From assembly GCA_947494975.1 (NCBI GenBank), contig CANLXA010000002.1:496001-560000 (forward strand): a stretch of 64,000 bases of DNA, read 5' to 3'. Under the pieces are notes generated by a model, which was not told the origin of the DNA, did not search any database, and saw only the letters and a program-made list of their open reading frames with translations. The position numbers and the translations under genes were made by a program. Shown one piece after another: positions 52,993 to 61,139 of the stretch (positions are counted from its first letter, which is position 1; each line of letters begins with the position of its first letter). Source of the DNA: an uncultured Roseicyclus sp. (GTDB taxonomy: Bacteria > Pseudomonadota > Alphaproteobacteria > Rhodobacterales > Rhodobacteraceae).

Positions 52993-53448
52993 ATGATGGC
53001 TGATGACGCTATCTGGACCGCGCGTTTCATGGGGCTCTGCGACCACGTGGCCTCGTGGTCGGAAGACCGGGACCGCCATGTGGGCTGCGTCATTGTCGGG
53101 CCGGAGGGCCACGAGGTGCGCGCGACGGGCTATAACGGCTTGCCGCGCGGGGTGTCGGCTGCCGACGAGATGCGGTTTGATAGGGCCAGCGGCGAGAAAT
53201 TCTTCTGGGGTGAACATGCCGAGCGCAATGCGATCTATAATGCGGCGCGTGTCGGTGTGCCGCTCCAAGGCTGCACGATCTACGTGAACCGATTTCCCTG
53301 CGCCGATTGCGCGCGGGGGATCATCCAATCCGGAATCACGCGGGTCGTGAGCCCGCCGATCCCGGCGGCCGATGGCGCGCTGGACTACAGCTTTCAGGTC
53401 TCAAAGCAAGTGCTGACCGAGGCGGGGATCGAGGTTCTCCACCTCTGA
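52993..53448 (+). CDS. dCMP-deaminase-fold (CDA superfamily) protein
   Basis: A 151-residue zinc deaminase. The zinc site is H75-A-E77 plus P102-C103-A-D-C106, and the N-terminal DRHVGCVIVGPEGHEVRATGYNGLPRG is that of dCMP-deaminase proteins. It follows the ALDH by one base, last in a ten-gene transport and catabolic operon. That position suggests deamination of a pathway metabolite rather than nucleotide metabolism. The substrate is unknown. Confidence 0.88.
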   Translation: MMADDAIWTARFMGLCDHVASWSEDRDRHVGCVIVGPEGHEVRATGYNGLPRGVSAADEMRFDRASGEKFFWGEHAERNAIYNAARVGVPLQGCTIYVNRFPCADCARGIIQSGITRVVSPPIPAADGALDYSFQVSKQVLTEAGIEVLHL

Positions 53449-53469
53449 CACCGCGTCCGCGATGCGGGG

Positions 53470-53770
53470 CGCAGGACCCGCAACGCCAGCCATCGGGGCG
53501 GCGGTGATGATCTGGCAGCTCAACCGGCTCTCCGTCATTGGGTCGATCACAGGTTCCAGAACGTCGGCCGCCCCGTCCGTGGCAGTGTCACGTGCTTCGA
53601 CCCAAGGCGCACCCACATCACTAGGACCGGGTGCGTCACGTGCACGATCCGCTGCATTCCGCAATCAGGCCCGCTACTCCGGCGGTCGCGGCGGTTTGCA
53701 TGGGTCGGTACGGCAACGAAGCGGCTTGCGACCTCCATGGGTGACAAAATTATGGCCCCGTAGTTCGAGA
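53470..53770 (-). pseudogene. Decayed [2Fe-2S] ferredoxin remnant
   Basis: On the minus strand, VAGLIAECSGSCT followed by a stop (53630-53680) matches the G-x-x-AECGG-C ligand loop of adrenodoxin-like ferredoxins. In another frame ADVLEPVIDPMTESRLSCQI (53510-53568) matches the end with the fourth Cys. A possible SPMEVA start of the loop region lies near 53745 in a third frame. The blocks are in the right order but need frame changes and pass a stop, so the gene is dead. Confidence 0.6.
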
Positions 53771-54819
53771 GCGCCAGAGCCTGGACCATCCGGTCGAACG
53801 GCGCGGCCTCGTTCGCTTCATGGGCCAGCTGTGCGCGGGGGATTGGCCGAGACCGGACTTTCGATCCCGTGGACTGCCCCGACGGCGTCGTGAGTGATTA
53901 TGGACCGAAAGGCGGCGAGATGGCCCGTCACCGTGTCCGGTAGGCCGCGCCGGTATGCAACTGGCAGGGCCGCGATGCGGATCGAGCAGATGCAATGCGG
54001 ATCGAAATCGAAGTTTATCGTGACCGTTCGTCCGTCGGGTCCTACGCAAACGACGCATCCGGTAACAGCGCGTCGATCGAAGCCGCCGACCGAGCGGAGA
54101 TGCAGATATCCCCGGCGACTGAACCCCAAGGACCTGATCGTTCCGCCGCTCTTCATCTCCGCGCCTCGTGGCCGCATCGTCTCGCAACATGTGGTCGCCA
54201 AGACGGTTTGGTCCTGTCAAGGCGCGGATCGGGGCCCCACCCTAGCTGCCCGGCGGTCGTGATTGTCATGACGTGAACCAAAAAGGCCGACGCGATAACG
54301 GTCGTCGCCGCGACGCTAGTTCCGCGCAGTATGTCCCCGACACATGGTGTCAGGCCACCATCCACTGCTTCCGCTGTTGCCGACACCTCGCTTACGACAG
54401 TGAAGGCACGAAAAAGGTCAGGAGCAGGTTGGCGCGATCCTGTTGCTGCATGTTCAGCCCGAGCCACGCTACAAGGCAGACGATGGTGCATCCCGCATCC
54501 TGCCGAGCGTCAAAGCGCGCCTCCGAATTCGCGCGTAAGTCCATCCGGTGGGAGATGTTGATGACGCGGTCCCGCTTCTAGTTGGCGTCCGGCAGGGCCT
54601 CGACAAGCGCCTTTGGATGCCGGGTGCGATTGGCGAAATACAGCCCCACGATACATCGGATCGCGTCGAAGCCAGACAGCTTGCCGAGAACAACTCGGAC
54701 TGTCCGGTGCGATCTGTCCGAGCGCTCACGCAAGGACGAAAAACTCCGATGGGCGTGCTGCAATAGAGATCTGAACGGCTCACAGTAGCAGTCAAAACGT
54801 CAGAGCAGGACCAAGCAGA
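53771..54819. other. Degenerate region, no intact gene
   Basis: About 1 kb with only short overlapping frames on both strands. Some minus-strand pieces read like real protein (near 53830-54130 and 54580-54760) but break in every frame and I cannot name a family. Taken with the ferredoxin remnant it looks like the decayed remains of one or more minus-strand genes. Confidence 0.5.
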
Positions 54820-55782
54820 ATGATACTCAAACACCTTTTGATGGGGATCTGCAGACCCACGATTGCCGCCATCCTCATAGGTTCAGCGGTGTACGCCGAA
54901 GATGTGCCACAGCGGCAGATCGCGTTGACGTTCGATGATGCCCCCCTGAGTGACGGTATTTGGATGAGCGGCCCGGAACGCACGCAATTGCTGATCGAGA
55001 ACCTGAGGATCGCAGGGGTTAGCGAGGCTATGTTTCTTGTTCTGACGGGCAACATTGTGTCGGACGCCGATGCGGACCGACTCCGAGCCTACACAGAGGC
55101 CGGCCATACACTTGCCAATCATTCTCACACCCACCCTTGGCTGCGGGACACCGATCCGGAGATCTATTTGAAGGATGTGGATCAAGCATCCGACGTGCTT
55201 TCGGGCTATGACGCCGTCGCACCTTTTTTCCGCTTTCCCTATCTCGATGAGGGTGACACGCGTGAGCGCCGCCTGGAAGTTGTCCAAGGATTGCAGAGGC
55301 GGAGCCTTGCGAACGCATATGTGACGGTCGACACCTACGACTGGTATCTGCAAGTCCTTGTGAACGAGGCGGTTGAGGCAGGGCACTTGATCGACATGGA
55401 CATATTAGGTGCGGTCTATGTCGACATCCTTCTGCGCGGGGTCACCCATTACGACGACCTTGCCCAAGTGTATCTCGGCCGCTCTCCACGTCACGTCCTC
55501 CTACTACACGAAAACGACCTTGCCGCGCTTTTCGTTCCGGATCTGGTGGCGGCGCTGGAAGCCGAGGGCTGGGACATCATTTCCGCCCGAGAGGCTTACG
55601 AAGACCCCATCGCGGACCAGCGACCGGACACCCAGTTCAATGGCCAGGGCAGGGTTGCGGCGATTGCCCGAGCCGCGGGGGCACATCGCCGGATTCTTGT
55701 CCCCCAAGTGGAGGAAGAGGACGTCCTGAGGGACCTTTTCCTTCGCAATGGACTGCTGCCCGCACCCAGCCATACAGAGTAA
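54820..55782 (+). CDS. Secreted polysaccharide deacetylase (NodB/CE4 family)
   Basis: A 320-residue protein with a signal peptide (about 1-26, VYA-ED). NodB motifs are present: TFDD at 37-40 (catalytic base D39 and metal D40), H101-S-H-T-H105 (metal), and RFPY at 138-141. The C-terminal half (about 175-260) includes LLLHEND where the last motif's His is expected. It probably removes N-acetyl groups from a cell-wall or extracellular glycan. Composition is like its neighbours. A glycosidase-like pseudogene follows 44 bp later on the same strand. Confidence 0.85.
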   Translation: MILKHLLMGICRPTIAAILIGSAVYAEDVPQRQIALTFDDAPLSDGIWMSGPERTQLLIENLRIAGVSEAMFLVLTGNIVSDADADRLRAYTEAGHTLANHSHTHPWLRDTDPEIYLKDVDQASDVLSGYDAVAPFFRFPYLDEGDTRERRLEVVQGLQRRSLANAYVTVDTYDWYLQVLVNEAVEAGHLIDMDILGAVYVDILLRGVTHYDDLAQVYLGRSPRHVLLLHENDLAALFVPDLVAALEAEGWDIISAREAYEDPIADQRPDTQFNGQGRVAAIARAAGAHRRILVPQVEEEDVLRDLFLRNGLLPAPSHTE

Positions 55783-55826
55783 GGCCGAGGATATCATTCA
55801 TACGTCCGCACCCGACTTCATTTTCC

Positions 55827-58111
55827 GTGATCACTGTGGGACTTGCGTGCCTGACGGCTGGACCATGCGCCACGGTGGTCCATGCCGAAATCCTCGACCT
55901 CCAGAGTGATGGAGCCTTGTTTCGGATCGATACCGACACATTGTCGCTTGCCGGTGCGCCAGATGGACAGACGACACGCGTTCTGTCGCGGCCGGGACTT
56001 GACGCTAGGACGACGGATCTCGTGTCCTCGCGGGCAGATGCGCGTTGGACGGCGGCGACGGCGGATGCGACTTTCCATGTCCGAGCCGCGGCGTCGGACG
56101 GTGTCCTGACGATCTCGGTCATGACGACGCGGGAAGGGGTGTTGCACTGGCCGATTTCGGCACCGCTCACCGATGTTCAGTACGCGTTACCGATCCTTGG
56201 CGAAGGACGACGGGTGACCGCGGATCACGGCCAATGGCAAGACTTTCTGGTCAACGTGCTCGACGGCCTGCCCGTGGCAGAACACATGACGCAGAGCTTT
56301 TCACCGAGCAGAACGCCGACTATTCCACAACATGGCTGCTTGAGACACCGTGGGATGGCGGTGTCAGTTATGCGGTGGCAGACAATCTGCTGTCAGTCGG
56401 TTTCCGCCAGGAATTCCCGCCGCTGAACCTCGACAATGGCTATCGGATCAGCGTGCGGTTCGGTCCGGCGAACTGGATCGACGGCGCGTTGATCAACCGC
56501 ACTCACATGATCGAGACCGGGGCGTTCAGGTCCCTCGAGGACAAGATCACGGACCGCCCCAATGTCGCCGATCTCGCCGGCGCGCCGCCCATTTACCTGT
56601 GGGAACGGGGACCACTCAAGCCGGAAGACGTCACGGCTTGGCGCCGGTTCGTACGCGTCTTCGGCAGCCGCCGTGATGACGCCGGAACTCTGTCCCACGC
56701 CCTTTGGCAGACCATGCCGGATGACATGCGCACCGATGTGGACGCGGCGATCCAAGAGGCGCAGGGTGAGGAGGGGTTTGTCTCCGGGTACAGCCGGACG
56801 GTGATGACCCGCGCGATCAATGCGGCCCTGCCGGACGCCGTCCCGCGCCGCCCGGTTGACCCCTTGCCCGGAGGGCACGATCCCGCCGCCGGACCGGACC
56901 ATGTCGCGGATATTCGCGCCGACTTGTTATCTGAGTTCGGCGGCAGCTTTGCTCCGCCCGAGACTTGGGGCGGCGATCTGTCGACGGGGATCGTGCAGCG
57001 TTTATCGGGCGCGGGGATCCAACATGCTTGGCTGGCGGTCGAAAACTGGCTGGATGCTCTGTGACACCCCGAGGCGGTGGCCAGCGCAAGGGCTGCGGGC
57101 TTTTTGATCGGCACCTACGACAGTTACGCCAGCGCGCACCCCGAGGCGGCCGGAACGACTTGGCAGACCGCCCAGATGGGCGATGCGATGCTGGAAGACG
57201 CGGCATTCCGCAACGCAACCGGAGAGGTCGTTTCCGGTTTCCGAGGGGCCGGCGCGTATGTCAACGCGGCCGTGCTTGCGGCCTACGCCGAGCGGCGTAT
57301 CGAAGCGGTCTCCACCTCCGCCGGATTGAACAGCTATTTCCTCGATGTGGATGCGACGGGGCTGGTGTTTGAAGATTACACCGAGGGGCACCTGACCTCG
57401 CGCGTTGAAGCCTATGAAGCGATCAGAAACAGGCTGGCATTCGCCTCCGGCGATCTGGGCCTCGTACTTGGTTCCGAAACCGGCACGGCTGCATTCGCGG
57501 CTCAAATCGACTTCGCGCATGGGATCGCGACTCCGGTCTTCGATTGGATGGATCCCCGGATGAGACGCGACCCCGATCCGGAGTTCTACATCGGGCCCTA
57601 CTGGCCCGTCGAAGCGCCCGACCGGTTCTTCACGCCGACCCGTGTCCCGCCCCTGTTGGAACGTGGCATCTACGACTCTGCCTTCCGTCTCCCCCTGTAT
57701 CAGATCGCGCTGCACGATGCTGTGGTGACGAGCCATCACTGGCATTTCGGGTCCCTCAAGCCCGCAGGACAACAGGCAAGCAATGCAATGTTCGAACTGC
57801 TCTACATGGTTCCGCCCCTCTATCACCTGAGCGCCGCGACCATTGACCGCGACCTGCCGGAAATCGCCCGCCAGGTTGCGGCTTTTGCGCCGCTCCATGA
57901 ACGTCTGATGACCCAGGCGATGGTCGGGTTCCGCTATCTGTCGGACGATTTTGTCGTGCAGGAAACACGTTTTGAGGATGGGACCGAATTGACCGCCAAT
58001 TTCGGAACCGAGAACTTCATGCTTCCGGGCGGTGCAGTGCTGGAACCATCATCGATCATCGCCAACAGTCCGGGACAAGACCCGATACCCTTGGCCCCCA
58101 TGCAAAACTGA
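55827..58111 (+). pseudogene. Broken secreted glycoside-hydrolase-like gene (frameshift and in-frame stop)
   Basis: One long gene of about 760 codons in two broken steps. It starts at 55827 with a signal-like leader. Near 56290-56310 the coding frame moves to another phase, and the protein continues from ELFTEQNADYSTTWLLETPW. At 57062-57064 a TGA interrupts the frame between NWLDAL and HPEAVASARAAG; reading then goes on in the same phase to 58111. The C-terminal part (YFLDVDATG, LGSETG, VFDWMDP) looks like the barrel of a retaining glycosidase; the family is not certain. Both lesions should be checked as sequencing errors. Confidence 0.7.
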
Positions 58112-58124
58112 AAGGAGATACCCC

Positions 58125-59033
58125 ATGTCACTATTTGCCGTCAGAACGAGATCCGTCATGATCGGGCTGGCCCTTTGTTTTCTGTTTCAAACCGGCGGCG
58201 CCATGGCGGATATCGCCGTCGAACGCGACCTCGCCGATACGATCCACGATCTTGAAGTTGAGCTCGATGCCAGGATCGGTGTCCTGATCCGGGATAGCGC
58301 AACGGATTGGGAATGGGGCGTGCGTCAGGACGAGCGGTTCCTCATGGCGAGCACTTTCAAATCCGTCCTTTGTGGCGCGGTGCTGAACCGGGTGGACGAA
58401 GGAACGCTTGCGCTTGACGAACAGATCGAGATCAACGGGAGGGATATCATCGAATACGCGCCGGTCGCGGAGGAGCATGTCGGCGGAGCGCTGACGATCG
58501 GCGAACTCTGCTATGCGACCCTCGATCTCAGCGACAATACCGCCGCCAATCTCCTGTTAGAGCGATTGGGTGGCCCCGGAGCAGTGACGGCATTCTTGCG
58601 GAGCATTGGGGATCCCGTGACCAGGCTTGATCGCATCGAGCCCGAACTCAACCTCTTTTCTCCGGGAGATCCGCGCGACACCACAAGCCCGGCCGCCATC
58701 CTGACGACCTGGGAAGCGATGCTTACCGGCGATGCCTTGTCCCCGAATTCGCGTGGGCAGCTTACCGACTGGATGAGCGATGGCGGCGTGACCGGCGGAC
58801 TTCTGCGGGCAAGTACACCCGAGGGCTGGCTGGTCGTCGATAAATCGGGGGGAGGTAGGGATTACACGCGCAACCTCGTGGCAATGGTGACACCCCCCGG
58901 CGGCTCGCCCTACTTTGTCGCGATTTTTCTCTCCGACACGCCGGCCGATTGGTCGACAAGGAATGCCGCAGTGGCTGAGATTGCATCCGACGTGGTCGAT
59001 CTGCTCCGGACCCGCCATGTATACGACCAATAG
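58125..59033 (+). CDS. Class A serine beta-lactamase
   Basis: A 302-residue periplasmic enzyme with a signal peptide (about 1-28, AMA-DI). All class A motifs are present: S76-T-F-K79, S136-D-N138, the omega-loop RLDRIEPELN with general base E172, and K240-S-G. It hydrolyses the amide of beta-lactams. AAAGGAGA precedes ATG 58125. It lies 13 bp after the broken glycosidase gene and 184 bp from the IS element. No regulator of the AmpR or BlaI type is adjacent. Which drugs it attacks cannot be read from the sequence. Confidence 0.93.
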   Translation: MSLFAVRTRSVMIGLALCFLFQTGGAMADIAVERDLADTIHDLEVELDARIGVLIRDSATDWEWGVRQDERFLMASTFKSVLCGAVLNRVDEGTLALDEQIEINGRDIIEYAPVAEEHVGGALTIGELCYATLDLSDNTAANLLLERLGGPGAVTAFLRSIGDPVTRLDRIEPELNLFSPGDPRDTTSPAAILTTWEAMLTGDALSPNSRGQLTDWMSDGGVTGGLLRASTPEGWLVVDKSGGGRDYTRNLVAMVTPPGGSPYFVAIFLSDTPADWSTRNAAVAEIASDVVDLLRTRHVYDQ

Positions 59034-59233
59034 AAAGCACTCACATCTCTGGAGAGGTTGATTTCTTGTTTGGGTGAACACCCAAGTGACGCCGAACGAA
59101 ACCTGAATGTTTGGACTGCGGGTCGGTGCGTAACCTCTGCTGAAATGCGTTGGGAGAGACGTGTGATTTACGCATCGACCGGCCGAACATGAGTATGTCC
59201 TGCCAGTGAAGAAACAGTGACCTTTCCCCGCCA

Positions 59234-60127
59234 TTAGGGCCGGTTTGATCTGGAATCTTCCGGTTGGGTTTCAGTTTTGAGCGGCAGCGTGGAGCCCGCA
59301 AGAGTCTCAAACGCTGGCGCGGTGGTTTTCATCAAGAACTCCGTTGGGGACAGGTATCCGAGCGCCGAATGAGGGCGCTTGGTGTTGTAGTGATTGCGCC
59401 ATTGTTCGATTTTGTCGCGGGCATGGCGCAGGGATCGGAACCAATGCAAGTTCCGGCACTCGTCCCGGAATTTGCCGTTGAAACTCTCTGCGAACGCGTT
59501 CTGCACGGGCTTGCCCGGCTCGATGAACCGTAGACGCACGCCGGTCCGTTCGGACCAATCGAACATGGCCTTGCTGGTGCCTTCGGGTCCGTTGTCGAGG
59601 ATGATTTCCTCGGGGAGGCCCATGCGAAGGGCCAGATCATCGAGGAACCGTGCCACGCGTGCCCCGGGGATTGACACATCGACGATTTGGCCGGGACAGA
59701 ACCGGCTGTGGTCGTCGACGATGTTAAGCACCCGGAACCTTCGATAGTCCGCGAGTTGATCGCTGACGAAGTCCAAAGACCATCGTTGCATTGGCCTCTC
59801 AGGGACCTGCGGTGCGACACGATCTCGCCTGGGCAGCTTGCGCCGCTTCTTAGTCCGAACCTGCAAGCCATGCTCGGTGTAGAGCCGATACGTGCGCTTA
59901 TGGTTCACAACGAGACCTTTCCGGCGCAGCATCGCATGCAGGCGCAGATAGCCGTATCGCCGGTTCTCGGACGCCAGCTCCTTCATGCGTTTGATCGCTG
60001 CCGCGTCATCCTTCTGCAAAAGCTGGTATTGCTGCACAGACCGAGCCAAACCGACGATCCGGCACGCGCGCCGCTCGCTGAATCCGCGCTCTGTCATCAG
60101 AAAGCCCACGGCTCGTCGCTTCGCCAT
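59234..60127 (-). CDS. IS3-family transposase OrfB (integrase catalytic domain)
   Basis: A 297-residue DDE transposase: N-terminal HTH_21-like region (about 40-105, [21 protein letters not shown]), then an rve core (about 108-270) with the first Asp in WSLDFVSD, the second in ILDNGPE and Glu in [15 protein letters not shown]. The tail [17 protein letters not shown] is typical. It lies in a different frame from OrfA, 4 bases after its stop; the stretch CAAAAAC before the OrfA stop may allow frameshifting. Its end runs into the left inverted repeat. Confidence 0.95.
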   Translation of the reverse strand: MAKRRAVGFLMTERGFSERRACRIVGLARSVQQYQLLQKDDAAAIKRMKELASENRRYGYLRLHAMLRRKGLVVNHKRTYRLYTEHGLQVRTKKRRKLPRRDRVAPQVPERPMQRWSLDFVSDQLADYRRFRVLNIVDDHSRFCPGQIVDVSIPGARVARFLDDLALRMGLPEEIILDNGPEGTSKAMFDWSERTGVRLRFIEPGKPVQNAFAESFNGKFRDECRNLHWFRSLRHARDKIEQWRNHYNTKRPHSALGYLSPTEFLMKTTAPAFETLAGSTLPLKTETQPEDSRSNRP

Positions 60128-60131
60128 GGGC

Positions 60132-60398
60132 TCACCAATGTTTTTGCAGCAGGTCCTTCATGGCGGACATGTCCAGCATCTGATCCGCGACGATCCGCTT
60201 CAGCTTGGCGTTCTCAGCTTCAAGGGCCCTGAGACGCTTCGCGTCACCGGCTTCCATACCCCCGTACTTTTTGCGCCAACTGTAGAACGTCGCCGAGCTT
60301 ATGCCGTGCCGCCGACAAATATCGTCGGTCTTCGCGCCAGCTTCGCTCTCCTTCAGCACACCAATGATTTGCTCTTCAGTGAAACGCTTCCGCTTCAT
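60132..60398 (-). CDS. IS3-family transposase OrfA (helix-turn-helix)
   Basis: An 88-residue DNA-binding protein: [18 protein letters not shown], the [26 protein letters not shown] and a leucine-zipper-like tail [23 protein letters not shown] 60398 is chosen because AAGGAGG lies 9 bases upstream; another ATG 21 bases earlier is possible. It ends QKHW-TGA just before OrfB. Confidence 0.93.
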   Translation of the reverse strand: MKRKRFTEEQIIGVLKESEAGAKTDDICRRHGISSATFYSWRKKYGGMEAGDAKRLRALEAENAKLKRIVADQMLDMSAMKDLLQKHW

Positions 60399-60687
60399 AG
60401 GTCTTCCTCCTTCATCCATTCAAAGGTGGAAAATCCCAGTTCGCAATGGCCCGGATATCGGGGAGAAGGTCACAAGCGGGGCAAGCCGCTGCTGCGGCTG
60501 CCGAGCGATGTCCACGTACTGGTGCTGTGCATCTTGCCATAGCACCACTATACCTTGTGGCGATACCCCACTCCAGCGCTAAACCTATGCGGTTGCCTTC
60601 GCGCGCTGATATGGTGACCGCTAGCGTGCGCTGTCCACTGGACTACAATCAACTGCGGTCGGCCACATTACCAGTTAACCAATTCAC

Positions 60688-60849
60688 ATGACCGAGCAAT
60701 ATGTTCGGATGAGTCGCCAGGCCTTCGAACGGATGATCGAGACCTTCGCCTTTCTAGAGGAAGAAGTTCTCGACATTTACGAACGTTTAGCCATCAGTCA
60801 TCGTCTCATGCAGACGATACTCGACGCGACCGAACGCTCAGCGAGCTAG
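60688..60849 (+). CDS. Small hypothetical protein, 53 residues
   Basis: An ATG-to-TAG frame coding for a charged, helical protein (RQAFERMIETFAFLEEEVLDIYERL) rich in Glu, Arg and Ile, with no membrane segment. The composition is protein-like, unlike the chance frames around it. There is no clear ribosome site, and the distance to the kinase gene is 290 bp with no gene between. I do not recognise a family. It lies between the IS and the kinase cassette. Confidence 0.4.
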   Translation: MTEQYVRMSRQAFERMIETFAFLEEEVLDIYERLAISHRLMQTILDATERSAS

Positions 60850-61139
60850 CCTCGCTTCGAGCCTCTTGCTCTTCGTGATTTTCCTCGCGGACGTCTCCGA
60901 GTCAGTCTTCGACAAAGTTTCGGCCTGGATCATAGAATGATTCCCAGCTGCCCCCTGAAGTGATTGGTGTGGACTTACCCTCGCGCTTCTACCATGCCAT
61001 CTCGTCACAGCTTTGAATTGGTCTACAGCATTTTTCCTCGCAGCGCCTTTGGCCCGTCAGGTGTACCGAAATCTGCTGTAGAGCCTTGACCGTCACTATT
61101 GATACAAGCATGATTTTAAAGCACGAAAAGGGGTAACGA

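Larger units (their letters stand above)
59217..60473 (-). mobile_element. IS3-family insertion sequence, about 1.26 kb, intact
   Basis: The two transposase frames are bounded by imperfect terminal inverted repeats. The left end reads GTGACCTTTCCCCG from 59217; the right end, on the minus strand from 60473, reads GTGACCTTCTCCCCG, and GGGCC recurs further inside both. No perfect 3- or 4-bp target duplication flanks the element (ACA on the left, AAG on the right). The element separates the beta-lactamase zone from the AT-richer cassette to its right. Confidence 0.85.

Noticed and set aside
53462-53893. 143-codon plus-strand frame after the deaminase gene
   Set aside because: Antisense to the ferredoxin remnant; Arg/Ser/Pro-rich product without a motif.
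54469-54834. 121-codon minus-strand frame before the deacetylase
   Set aside because: Ser/Arg-rich with no motif and overlapped by a more protein-like but broken frame; treated as part of the decay zone.
57062-57064. In-frame TGA in the glycosidase-like gene as a selenocysteine codon
   Set aside because: The same gene also has a frameshift, no selenocysteine-insertion hairpin is evident, and the position is not a redox site.
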